From: Monomorium pharaonis
Lineage: Eukaryota; Arthropoda; Insecta; Hymenoptera; Formicidae
NCBI RefSeq assembly: GCF_013373865.1
Contig: NC_050477.1
Location: forward strand, 7,276,869-7,340,868
Direction: 5' to 3'
Length of the DNA stretch: 64,000 nucleotides
In this document: piece by piece, positions 37,567 to 49,700 of the stretch
Numbering within the stretch: position 1 is the stretch's first letter
Layout of the letters: each line of letters begins with the position of its first letter
The notes under the pieces: generated by a model
Told to the model about the DNA's origin: nothing
Seen by the model: the letters and a program-made list of their open reading frames with translations, nothing else
The model's database searches: none
Made by a program: the position numbers and the translations under genes

Positions 37567-37664
37567 CGGGCGGGGAGGGAGAGCAAATTCAATAAGACCG
37601 ATCGAACCGTCCGCGTCCGGCACGGTAGCCCCGGTATAATGGCCTCGGCGCGCGATATATCCGC
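37567..37664. repeat. Dispersed motif block, copy C
   Basis: Same order of blocks as copy B: AATTCAATAAG, CCGATCGAA, CCGTC, then GGTATAATGGCC and a CG-rich tail. Copies A, B and C are spaced about 0.9 and 1.0 kb apart, all in the same orientation, 1.5-3.5 kb upstream of the NOL4-like leader exon. Confidence 0.55.
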
Positions 37665-40600
37665 GCGCGCTCCTTTAGGTGGCAGAAACGGGGCCCCGGG
37701 ACGGCGATATGTCTCGGCTTAGAGCCGCACACAAGTCACGTAGTGGCATGGGACCACCACCGAGTATTATAGCGCGTCCCCTGCCATCCCCCCCTCCCCC
37801 CCGATCCTCCCTTCCATCCCCTTTACCGCGTCACGCTGTTTCCCTCCCTCTCTCTCTCTCTCTTCACATATCGCTGTTTCTCTTTCGCTTTCCGCGTCTC
37901 CCTCCTTCTCTTTCTCTCTCCCTTCATGTACACATTACTCGGCGTATAATGTGGGTGCCACTCGCACACCGAGCGGCCGGGTGTCACGCTACGTGCTTCC
38001 TGCCCGTAGGCCATAGTGCGACAAAAGGCCTTATGTCCGCTCGCTCGTGGGACACTCGTGATCGCAATGTGTAATCAAGCTCGCATGGCCACTGTATTAC
38101 CGCGTACGCCCACCCGTTGTACGCGTGCATACGCGGCAGTTTCGGTTATCCGTTTCCCGCGCAGGACACTACCGTCCTCCCGCTGCACCTCCTTCTCCAC
38201 CCCTTCGTCCTTGTCCCACCCACCGATCGGTTTCGTAACGGCGATGTCTCGCGGCCACCGATCGGTGAATTCGCGGCCGTTATTTCAACTGGAGAGAACA
38301 CCGAATGTCCTCTTTTTCATTTTAATATCACGGGTAAAGGTATACACACGCGATACGGAAAATATTCCTGAAATAAGGTCGCTAAACTTTGAATGCGAAA
38401 AAATCGAACGCTTATGAATTTGAAACATACTCTTTGTCTGCCGTAGAATTCTGTAAATATGTCTAAAATTCAAAGATGTTTAATTTTAAAATAGATATTG
38501 TTTTCCTCTCTTAAAAAAAAAAACTGTCGAAAATGATTTCCTATCGGCGAGACGGTACGTGTTTCGCACGTTTCAAGATTCAAATATAGATTTACAGACT
38601 TACTTCGATGTACGAATTCTCTGTTGAAATATCAAATTAACTTAGCAGATCACGCTGAATCTGTTGTCTACTACTTATATAAAGAAATAAGAACGTTTCA
38701 AAGTTTGCCAGATATTCCTACGTTTCTGACGCAGATGAGAGATGTTTACACCTCGGAAAAAAGCGTTTTTCAATGATTATATGAATATCATTTCAGTTAA
38801 AAATCCGTACAATACGGTTTCACCATTCGGTTTTCTATGTCAGAAATATCATATGCATATTGAGAGAGAAAACATGTTTATTCTACTTAATTTCTTCGAA
38901 CCAGCAAACGACATCAAAGAACACGTTCGTGATTAGCGTCAAATGTCACTCGGCGTAGTAGACGGCGACACTTTGGCGAAAAGGAAAAACGTATGGTTCT
39001 TCTCGCGTTAAAAAAAGAGCCTGCTTAAATTAGAAGTACACGCAATAGCCTCTTGAAAAAAATCTTCCATATCCCGCTGATGAAACTAAAAGGGACGAGG
39101 ATATTTGCTGTTCGGAAAGAACACTCGCGTTTATTATTTCACCGAGCTGACTAGTTAAGACTTTCTATCGCCAAACGAGTTATTTACTTTGAGCTATATT
39201 AAAATTTATAAATGAAAATTCGTTACTCTCTTCGAGGAGCTCGCGACGTGCGAATATTTTTGCAGTCGCAATCGGGCGTACGAGTACGTCAATTCTGACG
39301 ACGCAAGTCGACAGATGAAAACTACGAGAGTCGGAAGCGATGATAGGCGAAGCAATTTACGATCAATATAGACACATGTTTTCGACGCGCGGCCAGTTTA
39401 CACAAAACTTCGGGTGAACGTTCGCGAGATAGGATTATAACAGGCATATATGATTATCGCGGGTGGTGCAAAGTCCCGCGAAATAGCGCTACCGACGCTA
39501 AATGTCACCTAGAGGTATAATTCGCACGGGGACTTACCAAAAATCGCGTTTGTAAACGCGACGGATTTTATTTTCAAGTGTCGCAGGGGATCAGAGTAAC
39601 GGGATCAACGAGATGCAAGCGAATCTGCGCAAGTATCCCGGTCTTGTTGCGATCTCGTTTGCTATAAAAGCTATGTGAGAAGCTATATCCGTCCTTAACT
39701 ACTTTTATCGATCATCCATCAGACTACCGAGAGTACCGTGAGATAGTTTGATTAGTTGCTTTATATCCGATCGGGTCACTAGCTAAGAAGGATCACAGAC
39801 AAGGGGTAATGTATTCTCGCTGCTGTAATCTTATAAGTACGACGCGTACGTTGTTTGACATTTAAATTCTTCGATCTTGCGATTAAAAATCTAATCATTT
39901 TTTTTTTAAATAAACAGTTCGAGCCTGCGATTAAAAAAATAAACTCGCAGAAAATTTTTCGATGTTACTGTGTCCATCGAATATGATGTGTCTGTGCGGG
40001 ATCAATCATTAACAAGGATTTATCTCTGAAATGATTTTATCGTGTAAGAAATGACGTTTCCATCTAACGCACAGAAGCGTTAAACAATGCAGCGGAATGT
40101 CCGCGTATTAACGAACTCTTTGGGAAAGAGCCACACGAGACCAGGATGAACCATCACCGATAATGACACGTTACAGAGGCACCGCAAGCGAGTGCGCTTC
40201 GGATTTTCAATCCAACCCCCGGTGCGCGCATGTTTTCCACACCGTTCGCCTACGTCGAATTAAATCGCCGGTGAAAAGAACCACGCAACGATCGCGTGCG
40301 ATCGAAAGGGCGGCATTCTCGTAACACTTCGAAAACCGATAACGAGACTTCTCTCGGCATTTCACGGCAATAATAATCACGGAGGTAATGCGCTTACGGG
40401 GGTAAGGCGCGACAAACAACACTCGGCCAAACGTACTCCCGACGCGGCAATTCCCCCGAGTCAGATCAAATCGCATCCCGGATAGAAAAAGTGAGTCTCG
40501 TCGGGGAAAAAAGAAATCGCCCGCAAAAGGATTACATCCACTGCGAAACTGGCGCGCCATTCGCGAAACGGCGGCCCGTTAGATCCCGTCGGAAAAACCG

Positions 40601-42303
40601 TCGAACGCTCTCCTCGCTCGAGTCCCGGAGTGGCAGTAAGTTGAATTCCCAAACGGGCGGGTGTGGCGACCGGCCCGCAACGGGCACCGGAACGAACGGA
40701 CGCCGCTGTCTCTTTCTCTCTCTCTCTCCTCCGTTATTTCCCTCCTCGACGTGTGAGGGCTGGCTGTTTCTTTTGCCGTTTCACGAGAAAAAAAAAGAAA
40801 GAAGGACGGAGAGAAAACGCGGATGACGAAACGTAGTTTTCTACGCTCGAAAAATAACGCGGATTACGTCTCTCTGATCCATGTCGTTCGCGCCCGTCGA
40901 TCGATCGTCGTCGGGAAGCGTCAACTTTCCTCAGACACAAAGGGACGTCTTCGGACGCAATCTGGATGTATAAATCGCGATATGATCGAGGCGGATTGAG
41001 GTGACGCATGAATATTAGAAACGGACCGTATGATCGATGGCTCTCTTTGGGAAAAGAAGTCGCCGCATTCGCGTGATTTCTCTCGATATCAATTTCACTC
41101 TGGAGCACGATGATAACGCGCATGGGAGACCGATTAATAGTTCATAGCACTTATCTGCGCTGCGTTGGTACGCGTTGCAAGGCTGATCTACTTCGAAAGT
41201 TTTGCAGGTAATTTTGTTTAAAGTTTAACATCGTGGATCGTCACGGCGAGGAATAAACGAAAACACTGATTGATGTAAATTAAAAAATCGTGAACTATAC
41301 TGTCGGCGCTTTCACTGTTGCAAGAAGGGAATTATTTCCGACGCGACGACCCGACAGATAATCGACTAAAGCAGCGCGAAAAACATTTTATTTTTAAAAA
41401 GGATCTTCCACTAATCACGTTTGAACATCACGAGTGAATTACGGGAGAATTCTCTCGTTGGCGATGTTTCATTCACAATTTTTAAATAATAATTTCCAGA
41501 CAGACGAAACACGCGCAAACGACGGAGTAACCTTGCGAAACATCGCGCGAAAAAAAGAAACGCGGAAAATCGCACGTCTAGCAATCATAAAGTAATGATC
41601 GGAACTCACTTGTATATCGTCGTCTTCGCACTGTCACATCGAGATCACACGCATGGTCGCTCACGCACTGGCGAAGATCGGAGCGAAATCCGCGCCCAAG
41701 CAACCGCTTTCGGGACAAAGAGCCCGGATGGCGATCGGAAAAAGGAGAGAGAGATGAAGAAGAAAAAAAACGAGATCTCTTGGCACTGTCACCGATCCGC
41801 AATGTAACGCTCTTCCGTGTCCCACCGCGTGCGTCCGCCGCGAGTGTGCGAGATCCGTGCCGCGTGTCCGTCCGAAAGTGTCACCTCCCTCTCCGTCTCT
41901 CTCTCTCCTCGGACGACTGCGACGTGCCGGCGAAGATCCGTGAAAGGAGGAAGAAGAGGCGCGAGAGATCGTCCTCGCAACCCGGTCTCGCGTGGACGAG
42001 CGCCGTCGGATGCTCGGTGGCGGCCACTCTTCTGTGCTTCGCTTTCCTTTTTTTCTCGGCTCTCGTCTTCCACCGGGTAACCACCAGCCCGACGATGTTG
42101 ACGTCGCGCGGCAACGAGGCGAGTAAAGGAAGACCACGACGACGGCCGGCAGAAGGAAGAGCGGCGGTGGAAGAGTAGAGGAAGGCTGCGCGGGGGTGGG
42201 GAGGGAGGGAGGAGGAGGAGTAGTAGAAGACAGAGCGAGCGAGAGAAAAAGAGAGACAGAATGAGGACAGACGGACAAAATGAGTGAGAGAGGGAGGGAA
42301 AGG

Positions 42304-42308
<5 letters not shown>

Positions 42309-42355
<47 letters not shown>
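42309..42355. repeat. (GA)n microsatellite
   Basis: Forty-seven bp of uninterrupted GA inside the purine-rich domain. Confidence 0.95.
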
Positions 42356-42359
<4 letters not shown>

Positions 42360-42931
42360 AGCGAAAAGGAAGAATCGGAGCAAGAGCGAGCGCCGGCAGA
42401 CTGGGTTGACTCGGTGGCCGAGCGGTATCTCACCCGCGAAAAGCGTCCCGCGATCAGGTGACAGCGGGAGTACACACCGGCGTTACTCCCGAGAGCGAGA
42501 GGGAGAAGCGGGACCGACAGACGAGAGAGGAGTCGAAAACGGAGAGGTAGGACGGCTGGCTGCGGTGGCGAGACGAGGAGAGTTGAGTCGCGCGGAAAGT
42601 GGAGGGAGCGTAGAGTGGCGTGAAGGAGGAACCAGGCGGGAGGCTAAACACGTCGGAGAGAGAGAGGGACAGATAGAGCGGGACGTAGGAGGGTGGAAAA
42701 ACGGGACGGAGAACGAGCCGACGGAGATAGGAGACGAAGAGAGAGAGAGAGAGAGAGAACGATAGCCAGAGTACTCGTGCTGCGTTCGCCGAGTGTAACT
42801 CGACTGGCAGTCGAGGAGAGCGAGGAGAGAGGGACAGAGTGGGACAGAGTGGGATGCGAAGAAACGCCGCGCGCTACGGACGGAGAGGGAGAAAATTTCA
42901 AGAGGGAAAGAGAGAACTATAGTTGCGCGCG

Positions 42932-42952
42932 CGTGTGTGTGTGTGTGTGTGT
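42932..42952. repeat. (GT)n microsatellite
   Basis: GT run preceded by GCGCGCGC, giving an alternating purine-pyrimidine stretch of about 30 bp. Confidence 0.85.
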
Positions 42953-43690
42953 GCAAAGCTAGAGAAAAAGGGAGACAGAATCGGAGCGTCGGCGAGGGAA
43001 ACGAGGGAGGGCGACCGTGGGTGACGAGGAGGAAGGGCAAAGTGGGGTGCCGAGAGCCGACGGAGAGCCGACGAGAGAGCGTATACGAGCGGGTGGCCGG
43101 TAGGGAGGCAGAGAAGGGCTCCCTGATCGCTTCTGAGTGCAAACGGTTCGGCGTGCGGTGGGACACTGGCAGTCAGTCGGGCGGGCGGGCTGGCTGAAAC
43201 TGCTGTGGATAGCGGGTGGCGAGCGGCGCGGCGCGGCGCGATACTCCACGGAACGGGACGGGACGGGCCGAGAGCGCCGAGCCGGGCCGGGACCCCCATC
43301 TAACACACGCGCGCACACGAACGTGCGCGGCGCACACACGCCGAAGGCCGTGTGCGCTCGCGTGTAGTCGCCACCGAGACAGAGGCACGGTAAACACAGA
43401 CGCGCATTCACACGGATAGAATCGGAGTCTGACGGACGGACGAACGGTCGAACGGTCGGTCGTTCGGTCGATCGGTTGATCGGTCGGTCAGGTGCGGGAT
43501 GACGAGGGAGGTAGGGCAACGAGTAAAGACAGCCCAACCAGGGCAAGCAGGCTCGTCTATACGGGCCTCGGCGCGTTACTACGCAAACGGCTCTGCCTGC
43601 TTGTGCCTGCCCTCGGCTCGGTACGGCTCGGTTTCGTTCGGGCGCCCGCACTAGCCCGACTTTACCCCGCTATTCGTCTCACTATTCGTC

Positions 43691-43731
43691 GGTCGGTTGG
43701 TCGGTCGGTCGGTCGGTCGGTCGGTCGGTCG
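43691..43731. repeat. (GGTC)n tetranucleotide repeat
   Basis: Ten GGTC units with one GGTT variant. The same word recurs in degenerate form at 43440-43495. Confidence 0.9.
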
Positions 43732-43911
43732 GGCTCTCTATGCCGCTCTGTCGTTCTCGTCGCTCTAGCGTGACGCGTGACTCGTCTCTCGCTTGGCGCG
43801 CGGACACCTCTCGCTCAGCCCTCATCTCTCTCTTTCTCTAGTCTGGCTGTCTCTCTATTCTGTCCCGCTACTCCGACCGCCACGCTGCGCCGCGCGCCGC
43901 GCCGCGTCAAG

Positions 43912-43934
43912 CCGAACCGAACCGAACCGAACCG
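43912..43934. repeat. (CCGAA)n pentanucleotide repeat
   Basis: Four to five CCGAA units within CpG-rich sequence. Confidence 0.85.
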
Positions 43935-46744
43935 CGCCGCGCCTCACCACGCTACCTCTCGCGCCGTTCAAGCCGATGCATGCTCGAGCCGATGCTCTCT
44001 TCCGTAAGCGCGCACGCTCGTCTCCTTTTTTCCACGCTATATCCGCCGCCTCTTTCCTCCACCCGGAACTCCCGTCTCTATACTCCCCCTCCTCTATGTT
44101 TCCCCTCTTTCTCTCTCCTCCATTGCTTTTTCTCGCTACCGCCCTTTCGGTCCTCTCTGTGGGACGTCCGCTCTACTCCGTCAAAATTCTCGTTCATCGT
44201 CGTCGCCCTCGCCGGGCTTTCATCATTTCGTACACGTCCCCGTGCCAATTCAAAGCGTGAAGGAGTCTTCAACACACCGGCGGACACCCACACCGGAACG
44301 AATGGTATAGGCCCGACATGTCTGTTCGTCTACCGGAATTTCCTCAAACCGAAACAAAAACAGAGAAAGAATAGCGATAGTCGCTACAATAAAAAATGAA
44401 TCGAACTATAATAAAGTTATAGCTGCTCTGTGATTTTTTCTGTTTTTCAAATGAATTTCTAAAATTTCAGGCGATTCCCCTGGCGATATTCCGAAGATTG
44501 CTTTAGTATGGTAAATCTCACACCGCGACTAATTTTGAGTCTCAACTTTAAAGATTTGACATGATCGTTCGTTACTTGCCTTTTCTTTAGTTTTATGATT
44601 ATTAGAGCTGAATTATTCAACACGCATCGTGTAAGACTGCGCAGAACCTCGGTCCTTGAGAGTATCTGGAGAAACGAGCCGTCGCGATTACGCTTGTAAC
44701 TGAACTCGAGGCTTTTCTCATTGCTCTCAGATTCACGCGGAAATATTTCTTAGACACTCTATGAGTGAGTGAGTAAGCGAACGTTTATTAGAGTTCTAGG
44801 ACAAGTTCTCGAAGAACATACATACAGATAAATGAAAAGATTATAACAGGATACAAATTTTTAATATAAAATAAGAGATGTACAGAATAGCAATAAAGAA
44901 CAAAAAAAAATAGACATGAATGTAACAATATTTACAATACACGCAGAAAGCTACACAATAAAAAAGAAAAGAGACGAGAAAAAAGTGAGAAAGAAAGAGA
45001 GAGAGACTCGATGAAAATAAATCCAAAAAAGTTATTAGCTTAAGCTTAGAAGACAATGTTGTATTACCCTTTTACTATTTCCAGTTGAATTTTCTTGATT
45101 TTACATGAAATCCGCAGAGTTTCATACACAGAAAAATTTTTTATATAATATTCTCGTCACGCGGCAAAGGCTCGCTCAAAATAATGCATTTACGTGACGA
45201 AATCTGCAATTAGCGTCGGCTACCATTACATTGATGCAACCTTAAATAACAACGGTTGCATAAATAGGACCAGTTTCGAGAGAATTGTTGAAATTCGGTA
45301 TTGTTGCTTGACTAACCTTGTCTTCCGTCTAAACTTCGGGAGACGCGCAGGGGGTCTCGACACTTTTGAGAATTCATTGCGGCGCTTCCGACCTAGGAAG
45401 GAACACCACTTAACTATTCCGAGAAAGTATAGATCTCTCGCACACAAAGTGCGGAAGAATAGTCGGTGCGCGCCCAAAGTTGCCTTAATCTCTATCCTCT
45501 TTTCTTCCCCTTCCTCCACGTCGTCCGAAAGGACAGACTTTCAGGGTGACTTCACGCTCGAGCGGTGGTGGTCTGGTAGGAGAGAGGAAACAAAGGATGA
45601 GAAAAAGGGTCGGTCTTAGACGCGGTCTCGGAGTGCGAGCGCAAGCGCGCCACAAAGGAATCGGGCGAAATCGCGCGGCATAACGCCTAGAATAGTGGGC
45701 GTTTCGTTCGCCGGTTAAAACCGGGAAGAAACCTCGCGCGGAAATCGCGCGTCTCGTTTCAAGTATCATCGAGAGAGGGGAGAGAAGGAATCGCCGCGCG
45801 ATGTTGAGGCGAAGCGCGGCGACGTCACGGAACGTTCCTTTAGAATTCCGATTATTCAGAGAAAGCAGAAGCCGACGCGGAAGAGCGAGAGATCAGGCGA
45901 GACGGGTAACCAGGGAGAGCGAGCGAGACTGTAAATGCGCGGTAGGGGGCGGTACCCCTTAACACCGGGCACGAGGCAAATAGGGGGACCAGCTGTGTTC
46001 TATCCTTGTTCGGGTTGCTCTAAGGGGGTCGAGGATTATTAAAACGGACGAGGGACAGGGACGAGAGGCAGAAAAAGGGAAGGGAACAGCCTTCTACTGT
46101 TACGGTGTACAGTCTCGGGAACCGGTAAGCCCCACTACCCCGCGTCTCTCTCGCGTTCACTCGTTCCGCCTCTCTCTCTCTCTCCTTCAACCTCTCTGAT
46201 TCGGTATTCAAGTTGGAACCGCGGTGCATGCTCTCGGTGCATAAAATGCCCCCTACAATGATCCCAATCAACTGTGGTGCCCATACGCGCTCGGTGCTCA
46301 GCAATCAGGGCCGCTTTGATGACGGCGGCCAAAAATTCGGTATTAATTCAATGAGAGACGCCGCGCGGCGAAACGATACGATCGATCAATCGATCCGTCG
46401 ATCGGTGACTCGCCGTCGCCTCCTTGTGAGTCGCACGCACCGCGAAAGTGGATCATCTATCTTGATCAGTAAGCTTAAAAGCCGAACCATTCTCAAACGA
46501 GCGTTGAAGCGTTCCTTAAGTGAAAACGTCCCGGCGAGGAATAAACAGCGATATACCGCGTGGATAAAACATCGATCAATAAATATGCAAAAAGTTACCG
46601 AAATAATTCGCACGAGCACGCAATTTCACCTAATGGCAAGAATAATAGATCAAAATTTGTCTACACCTTGCGATACCTTTGACACCTTGTGTCCTCTTGA
46701 CACAAAAACTAATGGACGCACACGCAAGGCCTCTGTCCTTTGAA

Positions 46745-46778
46745 GTCGCAGGTAACGCATCCTTGCGTTACCTGCGAT
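46745..46778. repeat. Perfect short-loop hairpin
   Basis: CGCAGGTAACGCA (46747-46759) is followed after a TCCT loop by its exact complement (46764-46776). A further T-A pair and then a G-T pair extend the stem outward to 15 pairs. The loop is too short for a typical microRNA precursor. It sits at the edge of a CpG-rich block. Confidence 0.7.
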
Positions 46779-49700
46779 GGAAAAGAATTCATGTTTAGAT
46801 GGGTCCTTACCAGATAAAAGAACACATGAGTAGAACCATTACGAAGTCATCGTAGAATAGCAGTAGCTTCAAAATGTTAATATTATGATACGAATGTCAC
46901 GCTTTAGATTGTTGATTCATAAAAGACAGTATCTCGTTGGTTTATACAGAAAAATACACGTTTAGTCTAGTGTCCGCGTTTGCTCACCTCAATCTGATTT
47001 AATAGAATCCATGACATCCTTTGGATACTGGACTCTTTTATTTATTTATCGTATGTAAAATGCAAATATAATCTACACGCTTTAAAATATAGAGCAATTT
47101 AAATACTTTTTTTTGTATATATTTGCTATTAAACTTGTTGCATTTTGTCTCTTTATTATCAGTCGTATCTTTCTCACTCCTGTCAATATAACATCTACCT
47201 AATGATTATATTACGCTGTAAAATTTTTACTCGTTCTAAAAAATTTTCTCATTTAACGTAAGTATAAACCCTTGGGCAACTCAGTTTTTTCTTCCTCGAC
47301 GCCTTCGATCAAAATGTATTCGTACCTGTCTAATTAACCGTTGAGTTCAATCACGCGTGAATCTCTGCAGACGATTTTCTTTCCTTAGGCGGGATAGTCG
47401 ACGTTGGCACGGTCCGTGGATGGCGTTTGGAAACGGTTTGGGATACCGTTTCGGGCGACGGGCACAGGCCCGGCGGTACCAAGCGACGACCACTACGAAG
47501 GATCAACACGGCAACGTCCCGTCACTAATTACATTCTCCTCGCGCAATCACGGTCGGCGCGTACATACGGCGCGCTTCCGCGCGAGCGTCGCTGTACGTA
47601 CACACGCACATACACACAGTCACGAGTACGCGCCGTCCGCTGGCGAAAGTCCAAATCTCTCGGCAGATTAAAAGCTTCTCACGGCGGTCCTCTTGGCTGG
47701 AGTTCCTTCCACGTTTCCCTGAAAACCACTCCGCGGAGCGAATCGGCGACGAAGTGCGCCGATCCTCTCCCTTCTCTTTCTCTCCCGTCCTCGTTTCGGA
47801 CGAGTCGGGACACCCCACGAAACCGAGTACGCACGTGAGGGACCCCCAACGTTCCCGGGGGTCCGCTTTCACGTGATGCAAGCTTGGAAACCTAAAAACA
47901 CTGAGAGATCTCTCTAGACCCGTAGTCATTCACACAAAAAGACTTATACGCGCCAGGTCAAAAATACCAACAATATGAAAGACGAATATATATATAAATA
48001 GAGATAAATGTGAAATAATGAATAGAATTCTTTTGGATCCTATTCGTAAAAAGTCTAATTGATTATGCTCTGAAATTTTTGAAAGTTATGTAGCGCAGGA
48101 GAAAAAGAATGAAAAGAAATGTAGATCTTTTAAAAATCGTCAACCATCCTTCCGATCCCGAGAGGTCAGGAATTCGTTCCTACGAGGAGGAAACGACGGG
48201 GAGTTCGACTTCCTACCGCGAGTGAGGATTTGCAGGGGATGGAGGAAGTTCTCGCTCTGTCGAGATACCGCGTCTAAACGCGCCAGCGTTTCTACGATCC
48301 CTTATGAGCGCTTTGACTAAGGTAAATTCTGCCAGCGGTGGATTCGGATTACGAGTGGGGCGAGCGTATGCGGCAAGTTCTGAATTTCGATCGTCGCGTC
48401 CTGGAAGCCGCGATGATTTGAATACCATCGGACGTTCCTCTTACGCGCGCGTGAATAAATGCGGATCGATCTCTTTGAGGCCCTTTAGGAATCGATAGCG
48501 ATAAGATTTTATCGTGCGAATTTTTATCGTGCGAAAAACGTCAAAGAGCAATTCAAACAAGAACATCAAAGAAGATCTTTAAATAAATTCCATTAATAAA
48601 CTATCAAGGATCATCAAGAATTACAGTCTTAATTGGTAATGCTATTAGAAGAAGAAATCTCGCGAAAATCTTGTCTCTTTTCAGTAAGTAGACACGTAAT
48701 GGATTTTTTATACACCGAGTATGTTATTACATGTAGAAAAAGAATAAATGTATGAATGAATGTATACATGAATGACTAAATGAATGAATGGATAAAAAGA
48801 ATGAATGAATTAAGAAGTTTATTATAGCTTGAGAGTAGAAAGCATGCAGAAAATATACTTATGTACTCGTTTACAAAATATATACTGTAACACTAAGTAA
48901 ATATATAAAAGAAAAACGAAGAAAAAAGAAAGAGGAGGGAAGGCAATTAGGAGAAAAATAATTAAAAGCGAGCGAAAAGCGAAGAATCGCGAGGTGATAT
49001 AGTTTTAATGGTTATTTCCTCTTCAACAACGTAATTATATTAAAATAGATTACTTGGAAACAATATCTTATTTTAGTGGCTTAGAGAAAGTCTATTAAAA
49101 AACGTATTATTTTAATGATCGTACGTATACATGTTAAAAATAATATCCGACTAAATAAAAAATTTAAACGCGTGTCTTTAAACAAATTACTGTAATATTA
49201 ATAACAAAAACACTAATTAAGAACAACGAAAGACTGACAAAAAACAGATAATTAAAGTTTACCAAATACATTAAAGATAAATGTATAAATGTAAGAATTA
49301 AATAAATGATTATAAGGATAAATCTCGCACTGTTAAGCTACTCTTATAAGATGCCATGTAAGTGTTGAAGGTTTAGAATAAAATCCAAAATTAATAAAAA
49401 TATGAGATAATGTGTGCGTGTTTGTGCGCGCGTGCACGTTCAATAGATATATAATATGATACTTAAAATAACGAATAGCAAAATACTGTAATGTTATAAT
49501 GAAATAACTTATAGATCGGGGAAACTATAGCAGAAACTCTTGCTCCTCAGAATACAGAAATCCAGACCAAAAAATACACGGCGCATATCGACGCGTATTT
49601 CCAAAACCATTTATTATTACTGCAATTAACGAGATATTCGCATCGCGATTATTGTGTCACAGTTGGGATCAAAGAATCATATATCAAGACGATCATTTCT

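Larger units (their letters stand above)
34851..41800. other. Non-coding region upstream of the NOL4-like exon
   Basis: No supportable gene. Apart from motif blocks A-C it holds an AT-rich tract at 35.95-36.25 kb, a (GA)n tract at 36.66 kb, a short CA run near 37.35 kb, mixed AT-rich sequence at 38.4-40.1 kb, and GC-rich sequence after 40.15 kb. It is probably first intron or 5' flanking DNA of the minus-strand NOL4-like gene. Confidence 0.5.
42177..43136. repeat. Polypurine-biased domain (plus strand)
   Basis: For almost 1 kb the plus strand is dominated by G and A, with (GA)n cores at 42309-42355 and 42740-42759, and few pyrimidine runs. It is CpG-containing, so on the minus strand it reads as a long CT-rich tract. 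Ser/Leu-rich (minus) and Arg/Glu-rich (plus) spurious frames follow from it. A CT-rich 5' leader or promoter-proximal region for the minus-strand gene is possible. Confidence 0.65.
43137..44350. other. GC-rich, tetranucleotide-repeat-rich segment
   Basis: CpG-rich sequence with (CGGT)n-related runs at 43440-43495 and 43691-43731, a CCGAA pentanucleotide run at 43912-43934, and pyrimidine-rich plus-strand sequence from about 43780 to 44190. No gene is supportable. It mirrors the purine-rich block to its left, giving a purine-to-pyrimidine switch. Confidence 0.5.

Noticed and set aside
42400..42480. tRNA-like box A sequence (TGGCCGAGCGGTATCTC)
   Set aside because: No matching box B, anticodon stem or acceptor stem can be formed in the following 70 bases.
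41661..43651. Several minus-strand frames of 220-240 codons
   Set aside because: They follow from the CT-rich complement of the purine domain (poly Ser-Leu and Ser-Pro). The same DNA is open in more than one frame, and none has a recognisable domain.
46213..46743. 176-codon plus-strand frame of ordinary-looking composition
   Set aside because: It is Arg-rich, with no domain or family match I recognise, and its end runs into a palindrome. CpG-rich DNA has few stops, so the length alone is weak evidence.
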